Shown: positions 29,274 to 38,953 of the stretch, piece by piece | Numbering within the stretch: position 1 is the first letter of the stretch | Layout: every line of letters starts with the position of its first letter | DNA from: Bradyrhizobium canariense | GTDB lineage: Bacteria; Pseudomonadota; Alphaproteobacteria; Rhizobiales; Xanthobacteraceae | DNA: 64,000 nt | Assembly: GCF_900105125.1 (NCBI RefSeq) | Contig: NZ_LT629750.1 | Location: 3,596,001-3,660,000 of the forward strand | Direction: 5' to 3' | The notes under the pieces: generated by a model | The model's input: only the letters and a program-made list of their open reading frames with translations | Database searches by the model: none | What the model was told of the DNA's origin: nothing | Made by a program: the position numbers and the translations under genes

Positions 29274-29319
29274 CCGAAGTTCGCGAAAAGTGGTGGCCGC
29301 GAGGGTTGGCGAACTTCGG
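29274..29319. repeat. Second hairpin between ftsI and murE
   Basis: Arms CCGAAGTTCGC (29274-29284) and GCGAACTTCGG (29309-29319) pair perfectly over 11 bases around a 24-base loop. It begins 33 bases from the larger hairpin and ends 11 bases from the ftsI stop; both share the GAAGTTC core. Confidence 0.75.
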
Positions 29320-29329
29320 TTTCGGGACA

Positions 29330-31081
29330 TTAGTTCGTTCTGGATGCCGCAAGAATAAGGCGGTCGGGCGGCGGCAGATCGAAGCGCGGCTCAATTCCCA
29401 GCAGCGGAGCTATGCGGGCAATTACGGCGCCGCCGGTCGGCACCGCGTTCCAGCCCGAGGTGATGAAGCCATAGGTTTCCTTGGTGGACTGCGGCTCATC
29501 CAGCATGATCAGAAGCTGGTATTGGGGTTTGTCGGCCGGCAGGATCGCGGTGAAGGCGGTGAGCACGCGCTTCTTGGCGTAGCGGCCGTTGACGACCTTT
29601 TCGGCGGTGCCGGTTTTGCCGCCGATATAATAGCCCTTCACATCGGCCTTGCGCGCGGTGCCGATCTCGGCATTCAGCCGCATCAGGAATCGCATTTTTT
29701 CCGACGTCTCGGGCTTGATGACGCGCTTGGCCAGCGCCATCGCGTCCTGCTCGCTGCGCTTCAGGAAGGTTGGCGGAATCAGATAACCGCCGTTCACCAG
29801 CGCGTCGATGCCCATCACCGCCTGTAGCGGCGCCACGGCGATGCCGTGACCGAACGCGATCGTGATCGTGTTCAGATCACCCCAGTGGCGCGGCACGATC
29901 GGCGAAGCGCTTTCGGGCAATTCGGTGCGCAGCCGATCGAGCTGCCCCATCTTGCGCAGGAACGCCTTGTGCGCTTCGACGCCTTGCGACAATGCAATGC
30001 GCGCCGCGCCGACGTTCGACGAGAAGGTAAACACCTCCTTCATGCTGAGAAAGCGGCCCTTCGGCTCGTCGTCATGGATGGTGAATTTGCCGTAGTGCAG
30101 CGGGCCGCGCGCATCCCACAGCGAATTGAGATCGTACTTGCCGGTATCCAGCGCCATCGCCAGCGTGAACGCCTTGAAGGTCGAGCCCATTTCATAGACG
30201 CCGGTCGTCAGGCGGTTGATGCGGTCGGGATCGTGCGCCTCTTTGGGATTGTTGGGATCGAAATCCGGCAGCGACACCATCGCCACGATCTCGCCGGTCT
30301 TGACGTTGGAGACGATGCCGGACGCGGCCTTGGCGTGGAATTTGTCCTTGGCCTTGAGCAGTTCGTCGCGCAGCGCATGCTCGACCCGCAGATCGACCGA
30401 CAATTCCACCGGCTGCTGCAGGCGGTCGGTGGCAAAGCCGGCGCGGTGCAGATCGGCAAGACCGTTATTGTCGAGCCATTTCTCCATCCCGGCGATGCCC
30501 TGGTTGTCGATATTGACCAGGCCAATCACATGCGCGACTTCGGAGCCGGTGGGATAGACGCGCTTGTTCTCGCGCAGGAAGCCGATGCCGGGTATGCCGA
30601 GGCGATGGATGTCCTGCTGCTGCTGCGGGGTGATTTCACGCTTCAGCCAGACGAAACCTTTTTTCGACGACAGCCGGTCGCGGACTTCGCCGGTGTCGAG
30701 ATCCGGCAGCGTCGCGGTCAGAAGCTCGATCGCTTCGTCCTTATCGATGATCCGGCGCGGCTCGCCGAACAGGCTCGGCGCCTTGACGTCGGTGGCAAGC
30801 ACTTCGCCGTTGCGATCGAGGATATCCGGCCGCGCGGTCGCGATCGCGTCCTGTGACGCGGTGCGGCGCGTGCCGTGACTGTCGCCGATGGTGGCGTACA
30901 TGATCAGCCGGCCGCCGATCACAGCGTAGATCGCCGCAAACGCCACGATCGCAAGCCCGACGCGGGCGCGCGCTTTCGCGGCGCGATCGACGTTGCGCCC
31001 GTACAGCAGGCTGCGGATCAGCCGCCGTCGCCACGGTTCCGCCGGCTTCGGCTTGACGACAGTCAATGCCTGGTCGGTCAT
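29330..31081 (-). CDS. ftsI: Septal transpeptidase FtsI (PBP3)
   Basis: Class B penicillin-binding protein that cross-links septal peptidoglycan with FtsW. One N-terminal membrane anchor (about 41-60), dimerisation domain, then the transpeptidase domain with all three motifs: STFK in [17 protein letters not shown] (active Ser about 299), SSN in [17 protein letters not shown] (about 350), and KTG in [16 protein letters not shown] (about 485). 583 residues, normal length. The ATG overlaps the ftsL stop by four bases. Confidence 0.98.
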   Translation of the reverse strand: MTDQALTVVKPKPAEPWRRRLIRSLLYGRNVDRAAKARARVGLAIVAFAAIYAVIGGRLIMYATIGDSHGTRRTASQDAIATARPDILDRNGEVLATDVKAPSLFGEPRRIIDKDEAIELLTATLPDLDTGEVRDRLSSKKGFVWLKREITPQQQQDIHRLGIPGIGFLRENKRVYPTGSEVAHVIGLVNIDNQGIAGMEKWLDNNGLADLHRAGFATDRLQQPVELSVDLRVEHALRDELLKAKDKFHAKAASGIVSNVKTGEIVAMVSLPDFDPNNPKEAHDPDRINRLTTGVYEMGSTFKAFTLAMALDTGKYDLNSLWDARGPLHYGKFTIHDDEPKGRFLSMKEVFTFSSNVGAARIALSQGVEAHKAFLRKMGQLDRLRTELPESASPIVPRHWGDLNTITIAFGHGIAVAPLQAVMGIDALVNGGYLIPPTFLKRSEQDAMALAKRVIKPETSEKMRFLMRLNAEIGTARKADVKGYYIGGKTGTAEKVVNGRYAKKRVLTAFTAILPADKPQYQLLIMLDEPQSTKETYGFITSGWNAVPTGGAVIARIAPLLGIEPRFDLPPPDRLILAASRTN

Positions 31082-31479
31082 TGCTTGCCCTCCGGCGCCG
31101 GCACCGAACCGGTGACGGCCGGGCCATCGGCGGCCGCGCCGTCGGCGGCAGCCGCGATGGTGCCGATCATCGCGCCGATCGGATCGGGATCCCGGTTGAA
31201 GTTCGGCGGCCGCTCCGGCAGGTTCTTCAAGGAATCATATTGCGTGGCGTTGATCGGCTTCAGCGGCAAATGCCGCTCGGCAAGGCCTTGCAGCCGCAGC
31301 GGCGCGTCGAGCTTGGTCCATTCCGCGCGCAGCGCGGCGATGGCGTCGCGCTGCGCGCGAATATCCGCGTGCAATTGCAGCACGTGCTCGGTGCGCACCG
31401 TGGACGCCATCTTGATCCGGTACACATAGGCAGCCGCGAATACGAGAACGCCGATCACGAGAAGGTGGAGGATCCGCAT
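31078..31479 (-). CDS. ftsL: Cell division protein FtsL
   Basis: Small bitopic divisome protein. MRILHLLVIGVLVFAAAYVY is a membrane segment at the very N-terminus, followed by a coiled-coil-like periplasmic helix (HVLQLHADIRAQRDAIAALR) and a Pro/Ala-rich tail. 133 residues. Sequence similarity in FtsL is low, so identification rests on size, topology and its place between rsmH and ftsI. Start at ATG 31479, two bases after the rsmH stop; the stop overlaps ftsI. Confidence 0.92.
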   Translation of the reverse strand: MRILHLLVIGVLVFAAAYVYRIKMASTVRTEHVLQLHADIRAQRDAIAALRAEWTKLDAPLRLQGLAERHLPLKPINATQYDSLKNLPERPPNFNRDPDPIGAMIGTIAAAADGAAADGPAVTGSVPAPEGKQ

Positions 31480-31481
31480 GG

Positions 31482-32477
31482 TCAGCCTCCCCTCATCACA
31501 TCGGCGAGCGACGGCCACGCCGGTAACGCGGCGGCAGCGTGCGCCGGCGCCGCGCTGCGTTCGGCCGCGCGCAGCTTCGCCGACCGCGCGCGCGGATTGG
31601 CAGCCACCTCAGCGTCGCCGGCGGTGATCGGACGCTTGGTCAGAAGCGCAAAACTCGGCGGATCCAGCGCGATCTCCGGCAGATGCCGCGACCCGCCGCT
31701 GGCCTTGCTGCGCTCGACCAGGAAGTTCTTGACGATGCGGTCTTCGAGCGAATGAAACGAGACCACCGCAAGCCGGCCGCCGGGTTTCAGCACGCGTTCG
31801 GCCGCCGCGAGCGCCAGATGCAACTCATCGAGCTCTTCGTTGACGAAAATCCTCAAACCCTGAAACGTCCGCGTCGCCGGATGAATTTCTCCCGGCTTCG
31901 ACCGCACGACCTTCGCGACAATATCGGCCAGCGCCCGCGTGGTGAGGATCGGCGCTTCCTTGCGCGCGGCGACGATGGCGCGAGCGACGCTTCGGGAATA
32001 CCGCTCTTCGCCGAAGATGTAGATGATGTTGGCAAGGTCAGCCTCGGAGGCTCGCGCAACCACATCCGCTGCGGTCGGGCCATCATGGCCCATCCTCATG
32101 TCGAGCGGGCCATCCAGACGAAACGAGAAGCCGCGATCAGCCTGGTCGAGCTGCATCGAGGATACCCCGACATCCATCACGACACCGTCGACCAACGAAA
32201 CGCCCTCGCCCGCGCAGACGTCCGCGAGCCGGGAAAACCGGTCCTCCACCAGCGTGAGCCGGCCCTCCGATTGATCGACGAGATTAAAGCCGCCGGAGAT
32301 CGCGGTTCGGTCGCGGTCGATGCCGATGACGCGGGTTCCCGCGACATCGAGAATCATCCGGCTATAGCCCCCGGCGCCAAAGGTGGCGTCGACATAGATG
32401 CCGCCGTCGCGCGGCGAAAGCAGCTCGACAGCCTCAACACCGAGAACGGGGATATGGCGGTTGCCGGACGAACTCAT
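31482..32477 (-). CDS. rsmH: 16S rRNA (cytosine(1402)-N(4))-methyltransferase
   Basis: Methylates C1402 of 16S rRNA; first gene of this dcw cluster. [19 protein letters not shown] at the N-terminus, SAM motif [37 protein letters not shown], and the C-terminal [20 protein letters not shown]. The frame stays open upstream to 32690, but ATG at 32477 has GGAG seven bases away and gives the expected 331 residues. No mraZ gene, which often precedes rsmH, is visible upstream. Confidence 0.97.
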   Translation of the reverse strand: MSSSGNRHIPVLGVEAVELLSPRDGGIYVDATFGAGGYSRMILDVAGTRVIGIDRDRTAISGGFNLVDQSEGRLTLVEDRFSRLADVCAGEGVSLVDGVVMDVGVSSMQLDQADRGFSFRLDGPLDMRMGHDGPTAADVVARASEADLANIIYIFGEERYSRSVARAIVAARKEAPILTTRALADIVAKVVRSKPGEIHPATRTFQGLRIFVNEELDELHLALAAAERVLKPGGRLAVVSFHSLEDRIVKNFLVERSKASGGSRHLPEIALDPPSFALLTKRPITAGDAEVAANPRARSAKLRAAERSAAPAHAAAALPAWPSLADVMRGG

Positions 32478-33076
32478 GCACCGGCTCCAGGCGCGATCCG
32501 GTGAAAGGTAAGGAAACTGGACGCGAACGGGCCCATTGCGCCTCAAATCTCTGCGTTTCGCGCGGCTGTTCCGGTCGAAACGCCAGCTCCGTGTGAGCCT
32601 CCGTGTGAACCTTGGCGAGGCATATTTTCCTGCTCCGCACGCCCCACATCGCGAATTGTAGGTTCCGCATGGGATTTGCTGGGCTACCATGGGATTTCGA
32701 GCGTGAAAGAGGGCCTCGGCCGTCCCAAACCGGTTCGGCTCTTCACCACTTAGTAACGGCAGTTAGCATTAAGAAAGCGTTGACGCTGGCCTTGAGGATT
32801 CAAGCGGTATTTTCGCGAAATCATTGTTTTCAACAGGCGGAGGACACCGGTGATGCGTCGTGCACACAGCTAGGCCAAAATGCGAACCGGAGCGTATCTC
32901 TGGCGTTGCGCTGAAGAGATCGTAAATGAATAGTAAACGAGGTTTGTGTTGAAATCGTACCAATTGCCGTTCTCTTGCCCGCTTTGAGCTGTCATATGCC
33001 GCTCGGTTCGTTTTCGTCTGCTGGTGTTGATTCGAAGCGTCAACGTGCCCTCCCGATTCTCAGGGCCAGCACGATC
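32478..33076. other. Divergent intergenic region between rsmH and amidase
   Basis: About 600 bases without a convincing gene on either strand. It must hold the promoter of the dcw cluster (minus) and of the amidase gene (plus). I see no mraZ coding remnant and no well-spaced sigma-70 promoter. TTAGCATTAAG near 32763-32773 resembles a half CtrA site, but the full TTAA-N7-TTAA is not there. Confidence 0.5.
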
Positions 33077-33862
33077 ATGAAGACTTTTACTCCGGATTCC
33101 TCGATCGCTTCGGACGTCATCCCGTCGGCAAATTTCGGTGACCGCAACAAGGGCCGTCTGCCCGACATGATCGTGCTGCACTACACCGGCATGCCCGATG
33201 TGGAGGGCGCGATCGCCAAGTTGTGCACGGCCGGCACCGACGTTTCTGCGCACTACATCGTTCTGGAAGACGGCCGCATCGTGCAATCCGTGCCCGAAGC
33301 CAAACGCGCCTGGCATGCCGGCGCGTCGTACTGGGCCGGCGAAGAGGACATCAATTCCTGCTCGATCGGCGTCGAGATCATCAACCGCGGCCATGACTGG
33401 GGCTATCCGGACTTTCCGCTGCGCCAGATCGCCGCCGTGATCGCGCTGTGCCGCGGCATCATGCTGCGCCGCCAGGTTCCATCGCATCGCGTGCTCGCCC
33501 ATTCCGACGTCGCGCCGTCGCGCAAGAAAGATCCCGGCGAAAAATTTCCGTGGCATTCGCTGGCGAATTCGGGCGTCGGTCATTGGGTACAGCCGGCGCC
33601 GATCGTGCGCGGCGAAACGCTCAAGCTCGGCGCCATCGGCGACGATGTCCTCCAAATGCAGCAAGGGCTTGCCAAATACGGCTATGGCATCCCGACCAAC
33701 GGAAAATATGATGGCGCGACCATGGAAGTGGTCACCGCCTTCCAGCGCCACTTCCGGCCCGAGCGCGTCGACGGCGTCGCCGATCATTCGACGCTCATCA
33801 CGCTGCAAGGGCTGCTGGCGAGCTTGCCGAGCAGTAACGGCAAGGCCGCAGCTTCCGCGTAG
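33077..33862 (+). CDS. N-acetylmuramoyl-L-alanine amidase with PG-binding domain
   Basis: AmpD/AmiD-type amidase that cuts between MurNAc and the stem peptide. Amidase_2 domain with zinc ligands: His in MIVLHYTGMPDV, His in VLAHSDVAPSRKKDPGEKFP (with the Lys/Asp cluster typical of the family), plus SAHYIVLEDGRIVQSVPE. The C-terminal 70 residues form a PG_binding_1 domain (LGAIGDDVLQMQQGLAKYGY). Start chosen at ATG 33077; no signal peptide is evident from that start, so the protein may be cytoplasmic and act in muropeptide recycling. 261 residues. Divergent from rsmH. Confidence 0.92.
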   Translation: MKTFTPDSSIASDVIPSANFGDRNKGRLPDMIVLHYTGMPDVEGAIAKLCTAGTDVSAHYIVLEDGRIVQSVPEAKRAWHAGASYWAGEEDINSCSIGVEIINRGHDWGYPDFPLRQIAAVIALCRGIMLRRQVPSHRVLAHSDVAPSRKKDPGEKFPWHSLANSGVGHWVQPAPIVRGETLKLGAIGDDVLQMQQGLAKYGYGIPTNGKYDGATMEVVTAFQRHFRPERVDGVADHSTLITLQGLLASLPSSNGKAAASA

Positions 33863-33886
33863 TCGAGCTAATCGCAGCTATCCAAC

Positions 33887-33998
33887 GTCATTGCGAGGAG
33901 CGCAAGCGACGAAGCAATCCATCTTCGTGTTGCTCTGGATTGCTTCGCGGAGCCTGTCATCGGGCGCGCATTCGCGCGACCCGTTGGCTCGCAATGAC
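33887..33998. repeat. GTCATTGCGAG-type palindromic repeat
   Basis: Starts GTCATTGCGAGGAGCGCAAG and ends GGCTCGCAATGAC, with internal dyad GAAGCAATCCA / TGGATTGCTTC. This is a second repeat family common in bradyrhizobia. It lies between the convergent amidase and sigma factor genes. Confidence 0.85.
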
Positions 33999-34022
33999 GA
34001 AGGCAGACACGCCTCGTATCAC

Positions 34023-35267
34023 TTACTTGCAATCCAACTCCGCCAGTCGTCGCGCGTAGAGCCGCCGCAACGGCTCCAGTTGCGTCGCGGCGGTTGCCGC
34101 CAGATAGGCCTCGCGCGCGGCATCGCTTCGGCCGAGCCGGCGCAACAGGTCGGCGCGAACCGCGGGCAGCAATTCATAGCCATTGAGTCCGCCGCGTGCG
34201 GCGAGCGCGTCGACCAGATCGAGCGCCCGCGCCGGTCCGTCGACCATCGACACCACGGCGGCATGATTGAGTTCGATCACAGGCGACGGGTTGATCCGCA
34301 GCAGCACCTGATAAAGGCCGGCGATCTGCTTCCAATCGGTGTCCTGATAATTCGGCGCCTGCGCATGCAGCGCCGCAATCGCGGCCTGCACCGCATAGGA
34401 TTCCGGCCGCCCCGGCATCCGCAGTGCATCCTCCACCAGTCTCACGCCTTCAACGATCTGGCCGTGATCCCACAGGCTGCGATCCTGTTCTTCCAGCAGC
34501 ACGATGTCGCCGCCTGCGGTCGCACGGCCGGCACGGCGCGCATCGTGCAGCAGCATCAGCGCCAGCAATCCCTTGATCTCGCCCCGCTGCGGCATCAGCG
34601 CGTCGAGCAGGCGGCCGAGCCGGATCGCTTCCTGTGCAAGGTCCGGACGCATCAGATCCTCGCCCGAGGTCGCGGCATAACCTTCGGTGAAAACGAGATA
34701 GATCACCGCGAGCACGCCGCGCAGCCGCGGCGCCAGCGCGTCGCGCTCCGGCACCTCATAGGGAATGCCGGCCAGCCTTATCTTCTGCTTGGCGCGAACG
34801 AGCCGCTGCGCCATCGCATCTTCGGACGCGAGAAACGCGCGCGCGACCTGCGCCGTGGTCAGCCCGCACACGGTGCGCAAGGTCAGCGCGACCTGCACCT
34901 CAATCACGAATGCCGGATGGCAACACGTGAAGATCAGCCGCAGCATGTCATCGTCCAGCGCCGTCGCATCGGCGGCTTCGTCCGAAGACGACGCATTGAG
35001 TTCAAGTTCATGCGTCAGTTGTTCTTGCTTGCCGCGAAACGCGGTTTGCCGGCGGATCCGGTCGATCGCCTTGTTACGCCCAACATTGACCAGCCAGGCG
35101 CGCGGATTGGAGGGAGGCTCGGAAAGAGGCCAGCGTTCGAGCGCCACCGCGAACGCTTCCTGCAAGACGTCCTCGGCGAGATCGAAATCGCCGACAAGCC
35201 GGATCAGCGTGGCCAGCGCCCGGCCCGCCTCGTCACGAAATGTTTTTTCGATCTCGACGGGGGTCAT
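34023..35267 (-). CDS. ECF sigma factor, ECF42 (SigJ-like, DUF6596 + TPR) type
   Basis: A 414-residue sigma factor. The N-terminal 180 residues are sigma-70 region 2 ([37 protein letters not shown]) and region 4 ([20 protein letters not shown]). The C-terminal 230 residues are the helical extension of this group, with [13 protein letters not shown] and TPR-like repeats; in ECF42 it replaces the need for an anti-sigma factor. The gene downstream of its promoter region, at 35388, encodes the DGPF/YciI partner normally found with ECF42. The two share strand and are separated by one palindromic repeat. Confidence 0.92.
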   Translation of the reverse strand: MTPVEIEKTFRDEAGRALATLIRLVGDFDLAEDVLQEAFAVALERWPLSEPPSNPRAWLVNVGRNKAIDRIRRQTAFRGKQEQLTHELELNASSSDEAADATALDDDMLRLIFTCCHPAFVIEVQVALTLRTVCGLTTAQVARAFLASEDAMAQRLVRAKQKIRLAGIPYEVPERDALAPRLRGVLAVIYLVFTEGYAATSGEDLMRPDLAQEAIRLGRLLDALMPQRGEIKGLLALMLLHDARRAGRATAGGDIVLLEEQDRSLWDHGQIVEGVRLVEDALRMPGRPESYAVQAAIAALHAQAPNYQDTDWKQIAGLYQVLLRINPSPVIELNHAAVVSMVDGPARALDLVDALAARGGLNGYELLPAVRADLLRRLGRSDAAREAYLAATAATQLEPLRRLYARRLAELDCK

Positions 35268-35285
35268 CGCGTGAGCCGTGTGGCG

Positions 35286-35377
35286 GTCATTCCGGGATGC
35301 GGGCGCAGCCCGCAGTCCCGGAATCTGGAGATGAGTAGCGAGATTCCGGGTTCTTGCTTCGCAAGCCCCGGAATGAC
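35286..35377. repeat. Dispersed palindromic repeat, copy H
   Basis: Starts GTCATTCCGGGATGCGGG and ends CCCCGGAATGAC; the central dyad is interrupted by GGAGATGAGTAG. It sits between the DGPF gene and the sigma factor gene. Confidence 0.85.
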
Positions 35378-35387
35378 GCCGTGCCCG

Positions 35388-35738
35388 TCAATCATAAACC
35401 ATGACCGGCCTGACCTCGATCGAACCGGTCTTGGCGCCTGGAATGCGGGCGGCGATGCCGAGCGCCGTGTCGAGATCCTTGGCCTCGACCAAATAGTAGC
35501 CGCCGAGCTGCTCGCGGGTCTCCGCGAACGGGCCGTCCGTCGTCAAAGTCTTGCCCTCGCGAACCCGCACGGTGGTTGCGGTCGACGTCGGTTGCAGTCC
35601 ATCGCCGGCCTTGAAATGGCCGCTCTGAATGATGGACTGGGTGAACACGCCGTATTCCGCCGTCAGCTTCTGGCGCGCCGCCGCGTCCATTTTGCCGAGT
35701 TCAGCTTCGTTCCGATAGATCATCAGCAAATACTGCAT
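35388..35738 (-). CDS. YciI/DGPF-domain protein
   Basis: A 116-residue YCII-related protein. MQYLLMIYRNEAELGKM at the N-terminus and TLTTDGPFAETREQLGGYYL contain the D-G-P-F motif that names the family. These proteins are standard neighbours and targets of ECF42 sigma factors, although their biochemical role is not settled. Start chosen at ATG 35738 because earlier codons (to 35804) are poor. It precedes the sigma gene on the same strand. Confidence 0.93.
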   Translation of the reverse strand: MQYLLMIYRNEAELGKMDAAARQKLTAEYGVFTQSIIQSGHFKAGDGLQPTSTATTVRVREGKTLTTDGPFAETREQLGGYYLVEAKDLDTALGIAARIPGAKTGSIEVRPVMVYD

Positions 35739-35883
35739 GGTTAGCTCCTTCTGATCGGCTTGATCGCCGACATCCAGTCGAACCGGCCAATCGCAAAACG
35801 ACATCTTCAGGATAATTTATTTTGGCGGCTATAGCTGGCGTTATCTGCTTGACGCGACAGGCTTAAGCCCCCATGCCTTGGGG

Positions 35884-36301
35884 GTCAGTCGGCCGGACGG
35901 CCGCTCCCGCTATGGTCGAAAGGCTGCGGGGGAGGAAAGTCCGGGCTCCATCGACATACGGTGCCGGATAACATCCGGCGGGGGCGACCCCAGGGACAGT
36001 GCCACAGAGAACGAACCGCCTCTTCTTCGGATGAGGCAAGGGTGAAAAGGTGCGGTAAGAGCGCACCGCGGGTCCGGCAACGGAAACGGCATGGCAAACC
36101 ACACCGGGAGCAAAACCGAATAGGGACGGCAACGCGGGCTCGTTCGTGCAAACGAAAACACCGCAGGGCAATGTCAGGCTCGCCGTCCGGGTAGGTTGCT
36201 CGAGGCAATGTGCAAACATCGCCCCAGAGGAATGGCCGTCACGTATCGTCCGCGCAAGCGAACGGTGCCCTACAGAACCCGGCTTACAGGCCGGCTGATA
36301 T
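35884..36301 (+). ncRNA. rnpB: RNase P RNA (type A)
   Basis: Catalytic RNA that trims the 5' leader of pre-tRNAs. The universally conserved GAGGAAAGTCCGGGCTCC core is at about 35932-35949, AGAGCGCACCGC follows, and the 3' conserved ACAGAACCCGGCTTA is at about 36272-36286. P1 forms from CAGTCGGCC (35886-35894) with GGCCGGCTG (36289-36297). The ends are estimated from this pairing. Hydrophobic-looking ORFs through this region are not genes. Confidence 0.96.
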
Positions 36302-36366
36302 CTTTACGCGAAAGCGTTTTCGAGCGACGTGGAATTCCGGTTCGTGAAGAAAACGTATCTAAGAAT

Positions 36367-36404
36367 GAGGGGTTCGGCGTAAACGCGCCGGACCCCTCGC
36401 CATT
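36367..36404. terminator. Hairpin between rnpB and hydrolase gene
   Basis: Stem GAGGGGT-t-CGGCG / CGCCG-g-ACCCCTC followed on the plus strand by CGCCATTTT. It lies between convergent rnpB and the alpha/beta hydrolase gene and may serve both. Confidence 0.7.
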
Positions 36405-36423
36405 TTGATGGTCATTGCGAACC

Positions 36424-37128
36424 TCAGGCCACGATCCTCTCCAATAACGCCATCAGCGCTTCCGGCGCAGTAACGGCGGGCGAATGGCTGGCATCGATCT
36501 CGTAATAGCGCCAACCGGGTTCGCTTTTCGCGCGCCTGGCGAATTGGCAAAACGTGTCGGCGGGCGTGATGCGGGTGGCGTAGATATAGCTGCGCGGCAG
36601 TGTCGGCTCGCTCGCGAGCTTGATTCCCATCTCAAAACATTTGATCGGCATGTCGACGCGGCGTTCGGTGAGCCATTCGAGATCGGCCGCTGGTGTATCC
36701 GGCGGTGTCGGATTGGGCGGCACGCGCCAGCCATCGCCTGATTTGACGCGCTCCTGCATCGATTGCCGTGCGGGTTCGTTAAGGTCCAATAGCGACTGGC
36801 CATCCCGCGGCACGAAGGCATCGAGATAGATCAGTTGTGCGACGCGGTCGCGCGCGCGGTCGGCGACGCCGGTTGCGACCATGCCGCCATAGGAGTGACC
36901 GAGCAGCACGATGTCGGACAGGTCTTCGTATGTGATGACGTTCAGCACGTCCTGAATGTGGGTTTCGAGATCGATCGACGGATTGGCCAGATGCGCCCGC
37001 TCGCCAAGGCCGGTGTAGGTCGGCGTCACCAGACGATGTCCGGCCGCGTTCATCAGCGGGTGCATCTTCTTCCAGGCCCAACCGGCCGACCATGCGCCAT
37101 GACAGACAAGGAAGGTTTTCGAGTTCAT
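36424..37128 (-). CDS. Alpha/beta hydrolase
   Basis: A 234-residue alpha/beta-fold esterase or hydrolase. Oxyanion region FLVCHGAWSAGWAWKKM, nucleophile elbow LLGHSYGGMVATG (Ser about 81), and the catalytic His in IDASHSPAVTAPEAL near the C-terminus. Resembles the salicylate-esterase/hydroxynitrile-lyase-like group annotated in soil bacteria; the substrate cannot be told. Start chosen at ATG 37128; the frame runs on to 37224. Divergent from the TauE-type gene. Confidence 0.88.
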   Translation of the reverse strand: MNSKTFLVCHGAWSAGWAWKKMHPLMNAAGHRLVTPTYTGLGERAHLANPSIDLETHIQDVLNVITYEDLSDIVLLGHSYGGMVATGVADRARDRVAQLIYLDAFVPRDGQSLLDLNEPARQSMQERVKSGDGWRVPPNPTPPDTPAADLEWLTERRVDMPIKCFEMGIKLASEPTLPRSYIYATRITPADTFCQFARRAKSEPGWRYYEIDASHSPAVTAPEALMALLERIVA

Positions 37129-37238
37129 CGGGGGTTTTCCAATTGTGTGGAGCATGCGGCGGATGGAGATCGATGGCGATAGTACCTGCCCATTGCCTGG
37201 TGTAAACGTCGGGCCCCAAGACAAAAGCTGGAGCCTGA

Positions 37239-37982
37239 GTGGACACCGCAGCGTACGCCCTTCTCGTCTTCGGCGCGCTCGCCGGCGGTTTCGTATCGGG
37301 GTTAGCCGGTTTTGGCACCGCGCTGATGGCCTTGGGAATCTGGCTCTACGTGCTGCCGCCGTCGCTGGCGGTGCCGCTGGTCCTGATCTGTTCGGTCGTT
37401 GCGCAAACGGCGACGCTGCCGTCGATGTGGCGGTCCTTCGACTTCACGCTGATCTGGCCGTTCATCGTCGGTGGCCTTGCCGGCGTACCGGTCGGCACGC
37501 TGCTGATCGCGCATGCCGATCCGCAAATATTCAAGCTGGGCGTCGGCCTGTTCCTGCTGGTGTTTCCAACCGTGCTGTTTTTCAATCGCACGCCGATGGC
37601 GTTTCGCTTCGGCGGTAAAGTGGCCGACGCGGGCGTTGGCTTTGCCGGTGGAGTCCTTGGCAGCCTCGCGGGCCTGTCGGGTCCGCTTCCGATCCTGTGG
37701 GCAAGTTTGCGCGGCTGGGGCAAGGACGAGCGGCGCGGCATTTTCCAGATCTTCAACTGGACGGTACTTTTAGCTGCGCTGTGCTATCAGGCGGCTACCG
37801 GCCTGATCGAACTCAAAGTGATATGGCTGGCGCTGATCGCCTTCCCCGGCACGATCATCGGCGCCTCCCTGGGCACGCGGCTCTATCACGCGTTGAGCGA
37901 CAGAAATTTCGGTGATGTCGTGCTGGGCCTGCTCTTCCTATCCGGCGTCGGCCTGGTCTGGAGCACGCTTGGCCTGCGGTAG
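37239..37982 (+). CDS. TauE/SafE (UPF0721) family sulfite/anion exporter
   Basis: A 247-residue polytopic membrane protein with about eight segments in two similar halves. Family marks: GALAGGFVSGLAGFGTALMA near the N-terminus and GFAGGVLGSLAGLSGPLPIL at the start of the second half. TauE/SafE members are proposed sulfite or sulfonate exporters; substrate here is unknown. Start is GTG at 37239. It overlaps by one base a possible GTG start of the next frame, but the true EamA start is later. Confidence 0.88.
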   Translation: MDTAAYALLVFGALAGGFVSGLAGFGTALMALGIWLYVLPPSLAVPLVLICSVVAQTATLPSMWRSFDFTLIWPFIVGGLAGVPVGTLLIAHADPQIFKLGVGLFLLVFPTVLFFNRTPMAFRFGGKVADAGVGFAGGVLGSLAGLSGPLPILWASLRGWGKDERRGIFQIFNWTVLLAALCYQAATGLIELKVIWLALIAFPGTIIGASLGTRLYHALSDRNFGDVVLGLLFLSGVGLVWSTLGLR

Positions 37983-38053
37983 TGCCTGCATGGCCGCCAT
38001 GCGGATGGCGTGAGCGCTGTACGCACGTACGCGAACCGGTTAGTGCTCCCGAC

Positions 38054-38953
38054 ATGTCCCCCCACTCATCGCACGAACGTCTTGGGTTATTGCTGGGTTT
38101 CGTCGGCATGGCGATCTTCGGCGGCACGCTGCCGGCGACACGGATCGCGGTGTCGGCAATCGATCCGATCGCACTCACGGCGCTGCGCACCGCGATCGCC
38201 GGGCTATGTTCGCTGGCGCTGCTGATCGTGTTGCGCCGGCCGTTGCCGCCGCGCAAGCTGTGGTTTCAGCTCGTGGTCGCGATGCTCTGCGTCAGCATCA
38301 TGTTTCCGTTCCTGATGGCGCTGGCGGTGCAGACTGTCGACGCCTCGCATGGCGGTGTGGTCATGGGAGCGCTGCCGATCGCCACCGCGCTGGTCGCCGT
38401 CCTCATTACCCATGAGCGGCCGAAACCGCTGTTCTGGGTCGCATCCTTTGCCGGCGCCGCGCTGGTGGTCGCGTTCGCGCTGCGCCAGGGCGGCGGCAGT
38501 TTTTCGGCCGGCGATCTCTTGTTGTTCGCCGCCGTCGCGGTGTCCGCGATCGGCTATGCTTTCTCCGGGCGACTCACGGCGGTAATGCCGGGATGGGAGG
38601 TCATCAGCTGGGTGCTGGTGATCGCGCTGCCGATCTCGCTGCCCGCGGCTGCGCTGACCCTGCCGGCGGATCTGAGCCATATCCCGCTGAAACCGTGGCT
38701 GGCGCTATTCTACGTCGCGGTGTTTTCGCAGTGGATCGGATTCTTCGCGTGGAATGCCGGCATGGCGATGGGCGGCATCGCGCGGGTGTCGCAGGTGCAG
38801 TTGCTGCAACCCTTCATCACCTTTGCGCTGGCGGCCTCTTTCAATGGCGAGACCATTACGCCGCAGATCGTGCTGTTCGCCGCCGCCGTGGTCGCGACGG
38901 TGGCGATCTCTACGTGGACCCGCCGCCGCGAGAGTCCGGCTGTCCAGGGCTGA
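38054..38953 (+). CDS. EamA/DMT family transporter
   Basis: About 300 residues with ten membrane segments in two EamA repeats. The first repeat opens LGLLLGFVGMAIFGGTLPAT and contains DPIALTALRTAIAGLCSL; the second starts GGGSFSAGDLLLFAAVAVSA. Drug/metabolite transporter superfamily; substrate unknown. Start chosen at ATG 38054 (SPHSSHERLG). The 3' end overlaps the convergent O-antigen-ligase-like gene by 44 bases. Confidence 0.88.
   Translation: MSPHSSHERLGLLLGFVGMAIFGGTLPATRIAVSAIDPIALTALRTAIAGLCSLALLIVLRRPLPPRKLWFQLVVAMLCVSIMFPFLMALAVQTVDASHGGVVMGALPIATALVAVLITHERPKPLFWVASFAGAALVVAFALRQGGGSFSAGDLLLFAAVAVSAIGYAFSGRLTAVMPGWEVISWVLVIALPISLPAAALTLPADLSHIPLKPWLALFYVAVFSQWIGFFAWNAGMAMGGIARVSQVQLLQPFITFALAASFNGETITPQIVLFAAAVVATVAISTWTRRRESPAVQG

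Noticed and set aside
33645..35744. 699-codon plus-strand open frame
   Set aside because: It starts inside the amidase gene and runs opposite the sigma factor; composition is typical of high-GC shadow frames.
35858..36260. Open frames of 83-118 codons across the RNase P RNA
   Set aside because: They overlap the conserved RNA core on the opposite strand and have no protein features.
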